DNA of 64,000 nt from Lycorma delicatula (GCF_047948215.1 NC_134465.1:11694522-11758521), one strand, 5' to 3'; positions 32,798 through 46,400 are shown, counted from the first letter of the stretch. The notes: generated from the letters alone by a model not told the origin. Translations and numbers: made by a program.

Positions 32798-35740
32798 AAA
32801 ATTATAAGTCGGTAAGACAAAACAGTTAGCGGAATTTTATTAAAATATTCGTTCCACTCTTGACGACATATAATTAATTAATAAATCGTAAGAATGCGAT
32901 GCCGTATAATTTAACCCGAAAAATAAATTAATTAATAAATACCGCAAACAAATAAATAAAATTCCAAAGTTAATTAACACATAACGACTAAAAATAAAAC
33001 ATGACATATCCTTGAACATCTATAAAAGCATTTCGCCACAAAACGATATAATAGAACACGACACACAAGTGCCAACATATAATAATAATACACAGAATTA
33101 AACACCACTTATTGTATAGGATTGTAATAACCTCTGCAATTATTTCAGATTGTTTTAATACTCGTACTTCAGTTAACATAGATAATAATTACAATCCACC
33201 AGCGTGGCGTATAAAGTAATTATACAATTTCACGATATTTTTAAATTACTCAAACGATACGAAAGAAAGCGCAATACACACACGGCTTATTCGACCGTTT
33301 ATTTAATCGAATAGTAAAATTAATTTAAATATACATTTTGCAAACTGAAAGGAACGAGACTTACTGGACTGTACTGAAACGGTCTAGACTAGTGCAACAT
33401 ATTACAACATTTCTACAACCGGCAAAAAATCACTCGCACACACTTGTAATTGTACGCAGAGCACGTAAAATACAAACAAGTTTTAACCTACGTAATACTT
33501 GTATTAGATGAAATACACGATATATAAATTAATACGTAAATTCATCAACAATGAGAATCTACTTTTATTACATAATTTTTCAAAAATTATTCATCAATAT
33601 TATTTAAATAATTACTTATTCTGAATCGAACTGAACTTAACCGACTCGCTACACCGTTGAAGAGATGTATATGGCGCACAAAAATTTGGAATACAACTTA
33701 CTTACTTGAACGCAGATTTGAACTACGACGTCCTAGAAAGCAAGCTTACAGGGACATTATTAATTGCGAACAGCGTGGCAAGCCGCCAATAAGTGTTGGT
33801 AAGGCGTTCATTAAAATCCTCTTTAATGCGATTAGTACCGCACATCAGAAACATCATCGGCGATTATAAAAATACACTTTTGACCGGGTGACGACCGAAT
33901 AGATTTTTCTCGCGGGAATTTTGGTTTATAGGAAGGGACATAATAACCGGTCTATAATTTTGGATTTATTCCCGAACGTGTTTATTTTCCTTCAGAGCAC
34001 GAATTTTTTTAACACGTAATTAAATCTGAATACAATAATTTAAAGGAACGCCGACGCAAGGTGATCTCTGAAGACTTCTTTTGATCGCTCTTCTCTTTCG
34101 ATGTTTATCGTTGTACGCACTCTACTTTCACATTCCCACATATTTTTTTAGACGTTGATTCCGGTTTCTGAATAACCGGGGACCTAAGACTTAATTGCAC
34201 GGGCATACAGAACCGGACGATACGATCAGTAACAAAATGCGAACGAAAAGCGCATTGTTCATCGCTTCACTTCTGCATTGCGATTGAAAGCTAGCGGAAA
34301 ATTCCTATTGGTGGTCATAATTTCCGTTTCATTGAATCGCCCTTTACAATTTTCGAACTGCAACAATACTGTTCCGAAAACAATATTTCTCCACAGTACT
34401 ACAAGTTATATCCGCTTGAAAACTGCGGTCAGGAGCGTGGAGTAATTGCAGTCGTCAAAATTTCACGTGTCATTATACGAACACGGATATTTATATTTGT
34501 AAGTGTAATATCTATACATCATACCACATGTAGAAATGCGAGCGGACGACCATGTACTTGTACGTAATTTTAAGGATATACTTCTGAGCGCCGCCACATT
34601 TACTACCTTTACACAACGCTTCCAAAAATCGTAAACGTTCAGCGGTAGCTCGTAGCTAAAATTAGTGGGGGTGCTGCCCCAGGGCCTTTTCAAGGCTACG
34701 GTTAAACTTTTCTGTAAAATAAAAAAACCGGAAAAAAATGAATCAAATAGAATGGCTGGAAGCAGGATAATAATCTATTTCTACACTTTATCATATTCAA
34801 GAATACGGTAAACGTTTTTAAGCATATTGTACTTAAAACACGAATTCGGTTTAACCGAATAAATAATAAAATGTCAATACAGTAAATATTTCTTTTGTAT
34901 TATTACATAATTTAATGTCCGCTTAAAAAGACTATAGTCCAACGGTGCTTAATTTAAATTTCCATACGCACAGAAACAAACAAATAATTACGTTTTACCG
35001 ATTACCTTCTCTTTCGCCCTTCCGGCGTGTTTTTGAATAGATTTGGCAAACAAATAGCCCTTGCTTTCAGCCATCTTCTGACCACTACTGAAAAACAACT
35101 AAACCGCATTCGTATTCCTTCCACCGATTAAACTAGAAAAGGGAACGATCAAGGAACGTTCCACACACATGTAGAGTAAAAAAAACTACCTTCCACCAGA
35201 ACGCCAGGGCCGCGGCACTGCGGGAGCGACAGTGCTCTCTCTCCCTCGCAGCCTCGCCTGCACCATCCCAGCCAAACAGCACAACCGCTAGAACTGTGCA
35301 GCGCACAGTTACATACAAATTTTTTTTTATCGTTTTCATAAACCGGGGATGGCTACTGACATTAAGCTTAAGGATTACATATTGTGCAAGTATAAAGAAA
35401 GAATTAAAGAAAAAATGACTTATTATCGATAATATAAAGTGGAAATAGGGGGGGTGCTGCAGTTCCACAGTGCCTATACGCGAGCCTCCACTGCACGTTA
35501 CTGCTGCTTTAACATACCCCGTTGTACGCTTGCTCGGCTTAAAACTAGGTATATAACCTCTATAAATGTCTCACTACCGAAAGGGGAACACCTGTTGTTT
35601 AATACTATCTGCTCCGTTTGTTATATATTTAGATATAAAGCATTTAAATTACAAAGGGCATAAAAAGAATGTTTTCTCTGAAAATAATGATGAATGACGG
35701 TCTTATACTTTATAAAGGTTACCGATAGTAAGACGAGCTT
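32798..35740. other. Noncoding stretch
   Basis: No gene was recognised. The short frames at 33657-33869, 34463-34693 and 35133-35468 have no known motif. A GC-rich patch at 35190-35300 (GCCGCGGCACTGCGGGAGCG) stands out from the AT-rich background but carries no splice-bordered reading I can defend. Confidence 0.5.
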
Positions 35741-35893
35741 GCCGGCCTCCGTGGCACGAATGGTAGCGTCTCGGCCTTTCATCCGGAGGTCCCGGGTTCG
35801 AATCTCGGTGCGGCATGGAATTTTTCACACGCTAAAAAAATTGTCATTCATCTCATCCTGTGAAGCAATATCTATCCCGGAGGTTAAAAAAAA
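35741..35893 (+). mobile_element. SINE A copy 3, full length with target-site duplication
   Basis: The cleanest SINE A. Head GCCGGCCTCCGTGGCACGAA, B box GGGTTCGAATCTC, middle CATGGAATTTTTCACACGC, tail CATCCTGTGAAGCAATATC, then GGAGGTTAAAAA. It is bordered by AAGACGAGCTT (35730-35740) and AAGATGAGCTT (35894-35904), an 11-bp target duplication with one mismatch, as expected for LINE-mediated insertion. Confidence 0.93.
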
Positions 35894-35904
35894 AAGATGA
35901 GCTT

Positions 35905-37514
35905 GTAATAGGGATACGAAGCTGTACATTTGGTTCATTGAAGAGGGCTGTAGTGAACCGATTCGATTCCTCATTTTACTCAGCAAGCCTGGCCTGGGAT
36001 GTTTGTTATTCTTAGATGATTTTTTCGATGACATATGACAGGCCAACAGCTACCGTTACAGTTATTGCACTCAACATAACAAAAAAAGGACTTCACCAAA
36101 TAATAGCTACCCAAATTTTCTATATTAATAATCATGTAAATAAATATACACATTGAAATTTGTTAATGTTTTATTTTTTAATAAAAAAAAATCATAACGC
36201 ATTTAACCCCCTCCTACAAACACCCTCATATAATCGAGTTATTTTTTCATAGTACGTTTTAAGGTAGTGAATAGTGAATGTTACTACGGGCTCACGGCCG
36301 TAAATTTATTTATATTTAAATCTGAAAGGTCAATAATGATTATTCTACTATAAACATATGATAAAATTAATATATAATTAAAGGCCATGAAAAGAGATAC
36401 TTTCATTCATAATAATCATCGGAATCGATTACGATTACGTAAAACAAAGACAGAAAAAAAATAATTTAAAATGAAACTACACTGTTATCATATAAATAAA
36501 CATACACTGTAATTTTTAACAACTAAGCGTAATAATAACAATAGTCAAACTACAATCTAAACAAACATAGACATACAATAAAGATAGACTAAATAAACAA
36601 GTACAAATGCGCTGAACGAGTGAACGCGCGTGTACGTACGATGCGAGTGGAATTGTCCTTGACTTCAAACGAAACTAAAGTGTTGTGCAAATTATATAAA
36701 TATATCTAGACAGTCTGTCTAATAAAAATAATTTAAACAAATATGAAAAAAAAAACTAATAATACAGACATTATTTAATTGACTTTAAAAAAAGGGAAAA
36801 GGTTCTGAATTAAACCAGTATTTTTATTTTTTTATGTTCAACCCTTTCTATTCACCGCAAATAAACAACCTAAAATATAATTTTCATTTTTTTTATCGCC
36901 ATCAGTATATAACGCATTATTTTAAGCTGAAAAGGTAGGAGGTCAATCTGTTTATTTACATTATCTGCCCCGACCTTTCTTAAAATGATAATGCTTACAA
37001 ATTACTTAAAAAAAACCAAAAAAAACAGCTGCCAATAGTTGTTTTCTATGAGAGTAATGATGTTCACTATACATTAAATTCCTGATTAACACGAGGAAAG
37101 ATGGCCCCCTTGTAGGGATGTGTGCATTATGCTGATATGCAATCGTATATTTAGTTTGATGAAGGAATCTATAGGAAACCAATTCATTCTTCAATTTCAT
37201 TAACGTGAATGTATATCTTATTCGGTTAGCTTATAGAGTTCAAGTAAAAAGACTGCGCGTACGGTGTTCAGGCGGCCCATTCACAAGGATCTCCTGTAAA
37301 TCATTATTTATATAAAAGAAACTACGGGACGTTAATATTCAGTAACCACACGCTATAATATTTTAAATAATCATATATATTTTAAATTTAAATACATTAA
37401 GACGTTTTACTTGAGTTTTTTTAAGAGCTTTGAAATTGTCAATTGTCCAAAAACAACAAACTTTCAACTATCTTACATTAAATTTCTACCATAATAAATT
37501 CAATTCGGTTTACG
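35905..37514. other. AT-rich noncoding stretch
   Basis: No gene or repeat family recognised. Confidence 0.5.
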
Positions 37515-38050
37515 TTATGCGATTGCGAGAAATCTGTAGTGCTGTTCATTATTAAGAGGTACAACGGAAGGCTCAATTCTGTTTTCTATTATATTATCCG
37601 ATCCCCAATTATTTGGTTCAATAGTATCAGTAACATGTTTTATACGGATTTTCCATTCCTGCTGGGCTGTTTTATCGATAGCTTTTAAGGGAACGTTTTT
37701 AATATCCGGTATTATAAAAGCAGTACTTTTTGACGTTACGTAACTTTTGATTTGTCCCCAAGCTAACTCAATCGTGTTGAGTACGCGACGATAGGGAGGT
37801 AATCAGAACACGGTTTTGCCACTGGATCTTGCCTACTATCAATTTTACACACATTAAAATTATTTTTAATACGCAAACCCTTTGAAGTAATCGGACCGTA
37901 AGTTCATCCTCTTCAAAAATAACTCCTTTCGAACATTTTTATATCGTTCTTTTTCCAAGACGCGGCCGAAATTCTTTCCTTTTTACATGAATGAAAAGGA
38001 GCGTTGTCTAAGAAAATAACCGGACTTTTTCGGAATCCCCTCTCAAAAAA
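37515..38050 (-). pseudogene. C-terminal half of a Tc1/mariner-like DDE transposase
   Basis: Minus-strand readings in two frames match the catalytic half of an insect DDE transposase of the IS630/Tc1 class. SPVIFLDNAPFHSCKKERIS (near 37970-38035) carries the second acidic residue. After a frameshift, PPYRRVLNTIELAWGQIKSY (near 37745-37800) carries the third (glutamate in the N-x-IE motif). WKIRIKHVTDTIEPNNWGSD and EPSVVPLNNEQHYRFLAIA lead to the stop at 37515-37517. The first acidic residue and the DNA-binding half are missing because the inverted repeat begins there. The protein class is the one whose N-terminus is seen at 62440-62713. Confidence 0.82.
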
Positions 38051-38409
38051 AAAAAACACTTACTTTTTTAATCAATCGGCCAATAATCGATGTATTTTTA
38101 ATATCCAATAAGAATTATGTGGGAATATGCATATTTCAAAATAAAAATTAAAAATTCGTAGTTTTTCGTTTCTCTTCACCCCAAAATTTGCAAGTTTTTC
38201 ACCTGGAGATAACTGAAAATAGCAAGAAATATTTATATTAACAATAACCAGGTTGATGAAATAACCCAATTACCAGAAATAATAATTTATATTTATTTAT
38301 TCTATAAATATAATCTAACCAAACTTACCTACGGTCGCTAACCTTACTAATTAACAGTAATGTTTTGAATATTTAATTAACAAATTCAGTAATTATTACT
38401 GCAATTTTT

Positions 38410-38508
38410 TTTTTTTTTGAAAATGCCAAGCCTGACCGGGAGTCGATCCCGGGACCTCCGGATGAAAGGCCGAGACGGTACCACTCGCGCCACATAGGCC
38501 GGCAATTA
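38410..38508 (-). mobile_element. SINE A copy 2, short form
   Basis: A minus-strand head only: GCCTGACCGGGAGTCGATCC (B box on minus), CGGATGAAAGGCCGAGACG and the GGCCGGC leader at the right. It stops after GAAAATGCC and passes into T(15), that is poly-A on its own strand. The usual 3' tail is absent, so this copy ends early with its own poly-A. Confidence 0.85.
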
Positions 38509-38526
38509 CTTGTTTTTATTTTTTTC

Positions 38527-38748
38527 CTGTTTAGCCTCCAGGAATCACCGTCAGGTATTACCTCAGAGGATGATATGTATAAGTGTAAATGAAGTATAGT
38601 CTTGTACAGTCTCAGGTCGACCGTTCCTGAGATGTGTGGTTAATTGAAACCCAACCACCAAAGAACACCGGTATCTACGATCTAGTACTCAAATCCGTAC
38701 AAAAGTCCTGCCCTTACCAGGATTTGAACGTTGGAACTCTTGTTACTT
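38527..38748 (-). mobile_element. SINE B copy 3
   Basis: A minus-strand copy. The tail at the left reads TTCCTGTTTAGCCTCCAGG and CCTCAGAGGATGATATG. The body reads GGTTAATTGAAACCCAACC and AAAGAACACCGGTATC. The head at the right ends after GGATTTGAACGTTGGAACTC, so the outer A-box region is missing. TTACTT occurs on both sides and may be the target duplication. Confidence 0.85.
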
Positions 38749-39140
38749 AATTGGAATTATTTATTACTTAAATAATCAAAAAATTACTGTTAAATAGTCG
38801 AGGTTAGAGAGTGAAGCGAGCGTAGGTTAAGTTTGGTTGATTATATTTATAATTTATAACTATAATTATAAGCAACAATGGTTATATTTAATATGTAAAA
38901 TATGTTAATATGGAGAATATTTAAAATTACCGGTATAAAACAACATATGTTAGTGTATTATCGGGTTATTTCTCCAACCTGGTTATTGTTAATTTCAATA
39001 TTTTTTTGCTAATTAGAAACATGCATATTCCCACCTAATTCTTATTTTATATTAAAAATACATCAATTTTTGACCCACTGGTTAAAAAATTAAGTGGTTT
39101 TTGGGGGGGGGGGGAATTCCGAAAAAGATCCTAATAACCA

Positions 39141-42100
39141 TATTATGAGGTATTAATTTGAATCGGTATCAGACACAGTGTCAAAATAACGGTATAATTC
39201 CAGTCGTACAGACACAAATCTAGGAATACACTTTACAGTGAACGTAAAAAAATTGCATTATATTAATTTTAAATAACATTTCAGCAAATAAATAAGTAAT
39301 GAAACGCAAAAATTGAACACGAGAAGCAAAAGAGTGATTTTCTATTAATTACGTATTAATGTCATTACGTATTAATACGTATCGTATGAAAAGATCAAGT
39401 GTTTTAATAGAACCGAGAAGAGATAACGTTGTGTAAGCATTTGATTACATCGACTACTATTATACTACAAATTAATTATTCGGTGACTATATATGAGTAA
39501 TGATTATGGTGTTGTGTATAGATATGGCCGCGTTGTGAATCGGCACTGATGCAAGGGACGTGACTAGCAGAAGTCAACTCGCTCACACAAAGCCATCATT
39601 TGTGTATTTTTCATTCTACAAGCAACTGAATACAGTATAATAATTCCTGAAAACGACTATAATTTAGTCGTTCACTAATCTTAGTTCATCTACACCATTT
39701 CAGTTGCGGTATTTAACAAATAAAAACGATAAGACGCCCGCAAATATTATTTTCATACTCAAAATATTTTAGCGTAAAAATTCAAGGAACTTGAGTTACA
39801 AAAAAAAAACAAAAAAACTCTGCATTCAACATAATCTTGCTTCAAGTTATCCGGTCCCGTTACGTCGTTTTTCCAATTTCTACTTATTTTATTTTTGTCA
39901 AAACGAAGATTAATCTGTTTTGAGTTATTTTTCGAGCTCCTTTTTTAATGTAAGGCATTGTTTTCGTTAACCTATAAAAATTTTGAATAAAGTTAAATAA
40001 CTTTAATAAAATTAAACACCGTAAAAAGAAATTTTATAAATTCATTTATAAAACTTAAAAAAGTTATAATTTAAAAAGGAAATAAGTCTTAAAATTCTTG
40101 AGAAAATTGTTTTTTTGATCAAGTTATTTTAATTTGGCATCCTAATCCGAATGAAATTATAAAGTGAATTCATCTAAGATCTTTTATTTTGATCTTCCTG
40201 ATAAATTTGGTATTTGCAGTCATTCAGTTAGGGTGGTTCAGTTATAAATGTGTTAACCCTATTGTCAATGTAAAAAAGATGTGAACTAATTAATAAAATA
40301 ATGTGAGGAATCAAATAGCCAAGACTGTTGTAAAAGATTGATTCAGTTTTGTTTCCGATAGCTATGGTACATTTCATAAGTTTATAAACATATCTTATTG
40401 TTATTTTATTTTTTTTCTATCATTTCTTCTAAGGATCACCCATGAATAGTTCCAAGTTCTTTGCTTTCCAAATTCTTTCATTTTCCCCCTAAAATTTTCT
40501 CCTTTCTTTGATCGATTCACATTGTTTCTTTTTCTGTTTCTCTGGAGATGTAGATTCTTCCCGCTAGTTTTCTGAAAGATTTCATTAAAAACTATTTCTT
40601 TGGAAATATTTAATAATTTGAGATCTTCAGTTTGGAAATTACACCTAAAAATTGAACTTTTGAGTATGTTTATTTTATAATGTTGTAGTGTTATTGACAT
40701 AAATACTTTCAATATTTTAACCGGAAATTCTCTATTGAATCATATGCCTCTAGGAATTATAGAAAAATAAATATTCCAGATCTAATTTTTTAATAAGATT
40801 ATTATTATCTTATAATTCATTTTTTTTTATAAATATAAAAAAGTGTTCTTTTAAAGATCAGCTGTATCAAACCAACTAATATTTTAATTTAACATTGATT
40901 TTCAATTTTTTTATCTTTACTAGTAAGAACTGTTTTTAATTGGCTTTTAAACTAAAACTGAATAACAATTGGTAATACTTTTTTTATCTAAAGAAAAAAA
41001 AATAGATTTTCTAATTTTTTACAACTGGAAATAAAGTACCAATCTCTTCTCTGAACGGTGTAATCATTCCCAAAAATACTTCTTTTTTTTTTCAAGTAAA
41101 AATATTTCATTTAAGTATATTGCAACTAGTATTTCAGTTACAATAGACTTAAATTAAGTATTATTTAGAGTAATTTAAGTAAAACTTATGGAAAGCCCAC
41201 TTTACTTTTGTTATCCTTTTGAAAAACTTTTTTTTAAATTTTTTGTAACCAGTAAGGTCAGGGGGTAAATGAAAACATCAAGTTTAACTTTGTACCATAT
41301 TGGATGCTTATAAAGAAAGAATGGAGTAATACACTAATAGGCAAAATTATACTTTCATATAAGATATATTTTTTCATAAATTTTTATTTTATTGAAAAAA
41401 TTGTTAAGATTAAATTATAATTACACACCATAATTTTCTGTCAGGTTTTAACTTGTTATTTATTTTTAATTTTTGAGGTTAATTATTTAGTTGAAATTAT
41501 TGATTATTTAATTATTAAATTTTTATTTTTTATATTTTCCAGACAAATGTTGGACTAACAAAGATAAAATAACGCCCAGGTATGTAAACGATTGGGTCCA
41601 GATCATAGTTCATTGTTCAACAGTCATCAACAATAAAACCATTATCAAAATGGAAAATAACCATTACTATTTACAGTAAGCCACATGAATATAAAAAAAT
41701 CAATTTTAGAAGGGATACTAGAGAAAGCCCTACAAAAAGCAGAACATTATTCTTAGATTCTTACATTTAGTCTACATCGGATAAGGGTTCTGACCTTTCC
41801 AACATGACAACTCTGCAGCCACGAAACTATGGATCCTTACAGGTGATTCAAAGTTATTTTGTACTAATTATAAATTGAACGGGGATTCAAGTTATCGATG
41901 AAGCCATTATCAAAGTGGCATTCATGGTGTAAAAGTATTTTTAAAAATTCAAATCTAATGATGTTTTGATCTCATTGAATCAACTCTTCTCATGCACTCG
42001 TATCTTTTTACTCAATTATTATTTGCCTATTGTAACGGTTAATTCTTAAGTGAAAATTTATCCTTGGAGTAGATTTACAATATTATAATAAAACGGTATA

Positions 42101-42992
42101 CTGCTTTCTAAGTAGTTATGCATTTTCACAACTGATATTACAATTTTTTATCGACAAAGATGTTGAATATCATTACATATGAAGTTTTATTGAAAGTAGC
42201 TAGAATATGTGTATTCTTCAGATTTACGATTAATTGTAAGTATCAGATTAGAAAGCATCGTAAGATATAAAATATTAATTAGAAGTAGATTTGTGTCTAT
42301 TGTTACAAATCTTAGAATTCCTGTTTATGCCCTTGTTCTCTTTAGAGTACAAGATTCACTAGAGTCAATATATGAACTTCCCTTGCATAATACATAAGTT
42401 TTTTTAAAGGCAGAATACTATTTATGTTCATAGCAGAGTACACACTGCAGTGCATTCATGTCATTAAAATGAAAAAAAAAATTCTTTTGAGCTTCTGGCT
42501 CATCGTTATTTAGCTGAAAAGCAAGTAAATTATAAATTAGATTTATTTATTTTTTTTAATAAAAAAATTGAACTGAACGGAAGCCAGTTCTAGTACCCAC
42601 TACATATTTACTTTGTACATTAAAAATTATTTTTGTGACGCATGGAGGTAAATTGTTATTCTAAACAAAAAAAAACCAATTATGTTTAAAAAATATTATT
42701 TATGGCATCATTACATTTTAGAATATTTACCAAGTGTATAATTTGGGACTAGACTCCTAGATTTGACAATAGAAATGTAGTGTCTTACCTTTTTTGATTT
42801 CAGTATAGGTTTTTTAAAAACATAAATTTTTGTTTTTTGAGCAGAGGAAATGATATCTGTGAGATTTACCGTACCGTTTACAATTTCGTTGAATTTTTTT
42901 TTGTTGAAAACTACGATTTTAAGTCAACTGATTTACGGGTAGGAGAAGTGAAACAGTTTTTGCCTCATATCTCGAATATATATATACACCAA
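39141..42992. other. AT-rich noncoding stretch
   Basis: Almost 4 kb without recognisable coding or repeat signal. The minus frame at 40401-40712 (103 codons, lysine-rich) and the plus frame at 42209-42397 have no domain I recognise and could be chance. Confidence 0.5.
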
Positions 42993-43245
42993 GCCGGCCC
43001 TTCTAGCTAATGCTGGACCCTCAGAGTCCAAGTCGACCCGTGCGAACTCCGGAGAAACTCAGGGGCTCCTCGGGGCCACGGAACCTACCCCCAGGGCCTC
43101 AGAGCTCGCTTCGGTCGCCATTCCCGTCTAACCAGAGAGCTCCACCCTCTGCATCCCCAGACTGTTCGTTATCCTCATGAACGTGGCAATAATACTGATA
43201 AATAACAATTAAAGTATTTAGGCTTTATAGAAACCTGAAAAAGAA
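42993..43245 (+). repeat. Interspersed repeat D, copy 1, with a GC-rich head
   Basis: A GC-rich block (42993-43150) passes into GTTCGTTATCCTCATGAACG and ATAAATAACAATTAAAGTAT, then TTAGGCTTTATAGAAACCTG. The latter part recurs in reverse complement at 62945-63060. No reading frame is convincing, and the origin is unknown. Confidence 0.65.
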
Positions 43246-43689
43246 ACTGAATTACAAAAGACAGAATAGTAACTAAAGTACAGACCTTTGACGAAGAAAA
43301 AATCATAACTTATTTCTTTGCCGTGGAGGCAGAAATATAACAATAAAGTATTAGGATTACTCTTTATTTTCCTTAATGAATATCTTAAATTTACAAGACA
43401 TAATGAATCATTTTAATATTTTAACCTTTAAGGGCTCGAGCCTGTGGCTTAAAACCTTCCGTAATACAATCCGAATTTACCTTGAAAACTTGAAAGCATT
43501 CGATCGGTTGGTTCTTCGAGATGATATAACTAAAAAAAAACTTCTCAGTTATACCAAGAAACATGGGTAAAAATTTGGTTGCAATCATTTTTTTTTTATT
43601 AAGTTTTTTTATTATCTCGAACAAATAAAAACCCCTAGTTATTTATATAATAGTATAGATAAATACATATTCAAAAATGTGTGGAATAA
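43246..43689. other. AT-rich noncoding stretch
   Basis: No gene recognised. The two opposed open frames at 43376-43624 overlap each other and show no motif. Confidence 0.5.
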
Positions 43690-44170
43690 ATATATATATA
43701 TTCCAATTTTGACCTGACTTTTGACCCCATCGGACAAAGAGCATCAGAGTACCCATTTTTCAGTCTTACTGAAAAACCTTTTACCAAATCGGGTTTACTT
43801 ACTTAAACTAATCATTCCAATAAATAAACTTAGAAGCTCCAAAAATAAGGAGGCTGAATAGAACCCGTACATAAAAACATCAATTTTTCAAAACTTAAAT
43901 TTTAAATCCAACCGTTATCTAGTATTAATGTAAGCGACATGCGAATTTTTGGAAAAAAAAACGGGTCGACGTAGGAATGGAATTAATAATTTAAAAGGTT
44001 TTTTGAATTTTGCAAATTTTCTGAGTTATTTGAGGTAGCTGTCGAACGAGGGGGTCCAAAAGGTTCAAACTATTTTTAGCAATTATAAAGATCCAAATAG
44101 GGTACAATTTTGATGATAAAATGTCATTTGGTCAAAGGGGTCAACCGGAACCCAACATTCTTTTTTTTTA
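43690..44170 (+). repeat. Old interspersed repeat E, copy 1
   Basis: A diverged match to 59735-60200 in the same order: GACCCCATCGGACAAAGAGC against TATCCCGTTGGACAAGAAGC, then GGCTGAATAGAACCCGTAC against GGCTGAATAGGACCCTTAC, then ATCTAGTATTAATGTAAGCG against ATCTAGTATTAATGTAGATG. There is no coding capacity. Confidence 0.65.
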
Positions 44171-44289
44171 CAAAGGATTTTGATTTTTTTCTAGATTATA
44201 CTTTTTACGGTAAGTTTTTTGTAATAATTTTTAAGGTAAAAACACCATTTGATGAAGGAAATCAAATAGTCAATTCTTTTAAAAAAATC

Positions 44290-44375
44290 CCAAACCTGAC
44301 CGGAATTCAAACAGAAAACTTCCGGATGAAAAACACAGACGTTACCACTCCGCTACGGAAGTATACGAATTGGCG
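44290..44375 (-). mobile_element. Decayed SINE A head
   Basis: CCTGACCGGAATTCAAACAG, CTTCCGGATGAAAAACACAG and GTTACCACTCCGCTACGG correspond to the reverse complement of the SINE A head, with many changes. The plus open frame 44110-44421 crosses it and is not a gene. Confidence 0.7.
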
Positions 44376-45780
44376 CAAACACCAGCGAAACATTACCGAT
44401 AAAAAATTATATCTAATATAATTATTCTATTTTATTCCTGTACTTACTTAAAGGACCGAGTTTCACATCATTATTACGGCTGCCCACACATTTCAAGTAC
44501 TTAAAATACCAAACAATTTGGTGTTGCTTTCTCTGATAGTAATAATATTAATTATACAACCGGTTAATATGGTACAGAGCAAGTTGTCACTCGTGCGGTT
44601 AAATATCAACTCTATTTTGTTGAGCTAGATAAGCCGATATGTAACCGTATATTCGGCCGAGTGAAAAAGAGGACGGGTAAATCATTTCGTTCTTTAATTT
44701 CCCTGACGATAATCACGGTACGGGACCCTTGTTAGTCTTTAAAATAAGCAAGACTTACGTCGCATTTTGACGTAAGCAATACGATTATGGTACTTAAAAT
44801 ATAATTATAAAATAAAATAATCAAATTAATGATAAAACTTAGCCGCCAACGGTATAAATAAAATGAAATGCGCTAGCCAATAATACAGTTAACATAAATT
44901 AAAACCCTTCAGGCTTTTCAAAAACGCTAGTATTTTACAAACGTATTTGTAAATACTTAATAATTTCTCAAAATCACAACCTGAAAGTTTAAACAGCTCT
45001 AAAGATAAAAAAAAACAAACTCAAGCCCTTAAAAAAAAAAACAAACAAATTATCAAAACGTACAAATATATTCTCTCCTGGGAGAAAAGATAGCTTCAAA
45101 TAAATCTAGATTATAAACAAAAATGTAATTAAGGGGAAAAAATACAACTAAGCATTTTTTTGTTATATTTTACACTCTATTTCTAAAGAAACTCAAAAGC
45201 AATTAATAAAAATTATAAATTTAAATTAAAACTATTTCCGGATCGACTGAAATCAATTATTTCAATAAACAGGAAGAAGAACAAAGCACCACTCAATTAC
45301 CTCGCATAAATTAACATAATAAAACCGCACTCTTTAAATATTTATCGATAATAAAGTGATTAATCAACTTCGATCACATAAGTTGTAGTAAATAATATTT
45401 TAATATTAAATAAATTGTCTTCTAATCTCATCTATATCGTAATTAATCAGGCAGATTATATAAATTTTAAGCCAACCTTTCAAAGATGTATGTACCGATT
45501 GTACAGAATGCCCCATAAGTTTCCATCCATTTCTATTTAAATATGCACGCCATTAGAAAACCATTTCGATGCGTGTCCTCCATTGCTTAAGTACAGGTAA
45601 CCACCATACATACGGACCACAGTGTATTAGGAAAAGATAAAAAACATATCGTCAAAGCCAAGCATAATTATTTTGTACGGAAATTTATAATAACTAGCAC
45701 CTGTAATATATAACAGGTGCGTATATAATATGCAACTGTATTAAGCACTCTCGTGTAAAAACCAAACCGAAATATATATA
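44376..45780. other. Noncoding stretch with a possible transposon end
   Basis: At about 45506 ACAGAATGCCCCATAAGTTT looks like the terminal inverted repeat of a Tc1/mariner-type element, but no partner end or transposase reading was found beside it. The remainder is AT-rich. Confidence 0.4.
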
Positions 45781-46400
45781 CCGGGTGTCCCAAAAGCAGC
45801 TTGACTGAAAAATACAATATTTGTATTTTATGTAATTCAAAAAATGTCATATTTGATAGGACGTTAACGCTACTTATGTTTTCTTTTTTTTCCAGTCGAT
45901 CGAGTAGTTCATTGTTCATTTGTAAATTAACCGTGAACCGTAAACTAGCAACCGAACAAGGTGTTTTTCTCTTACGATGTTGATGGAAGACGACAAAAAT
46001 AGTGATGAAATCGATCGGTAATTTGAATAAAAAATTCCCAAACACTCAAACGCCATCCAGACAAGCGATCTACAATCAGAATAAACGACTTGAGACAATC
46101 GGAGGCGTATATGATTGGCCAAGGAGCGGGAGACCTAAAACTGCTGCAAGTGAAGATAACTTAACAAACGTTGCCGATTCGGTTATTAACAGCCCAAAAA
46201 AATCTATTCGCAAAAGATCTACCGGGATAAAAGCATTGAAACTAAAAGCTTATCGTCCACAACCGCATCAAACTTTAATAGAAAATGACTTCGTCAGGCG
46301 TCTTGAATTCTATGAACGGTTTGTAATACGCCTTAAGGCAGAGCCTTAACTTTTAAAATCGCATTTTGAGGACGCTTCCTTTAAACTAAACGGTTGCATC

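Larger units (their letters stand above)
38024..39140. repeat. Long inverted repeat, arms about 320 bp
   Basis: The left arm (about 38024-38345) and the right arm (about 38805-39140) are imperfect reverse complements of each other. Matching blocks include CTTTTTCGGAAT, GATGTATTTTTAATAT, GGGAATATGCAT, AACAATAACCAGGTTG, GAAATAACCC and TATAAATATAATC. The innermost part is the palindromic element also seen at 2.5-2.9 kb. The spacer holds two SINEs inserted later. Transcription through it would give a long hairpin RNA. It may be a foldback transposon or two head-to-head copies of one element. Confidence 0.88.

Noticed and set aside
35133..35468. Minus open frame of 111 codons over a GC-rich patch
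   Set aside because: No recognisable domain, and the frame changes character inside the patch. Possible promoter CpG-type patch, but no gene start was found to link it to.
40401..40712. Lysine-rich minus open frame of 103 codons
   Set aside because: No family motif, composition follows the AT-rich background, and no splice or start context.
45496..45670. Second Tc1/mariner element left of the one at 45781
   Set aside because: Only one end-like motif. No partner end or transposase fragment, so not called as an element.
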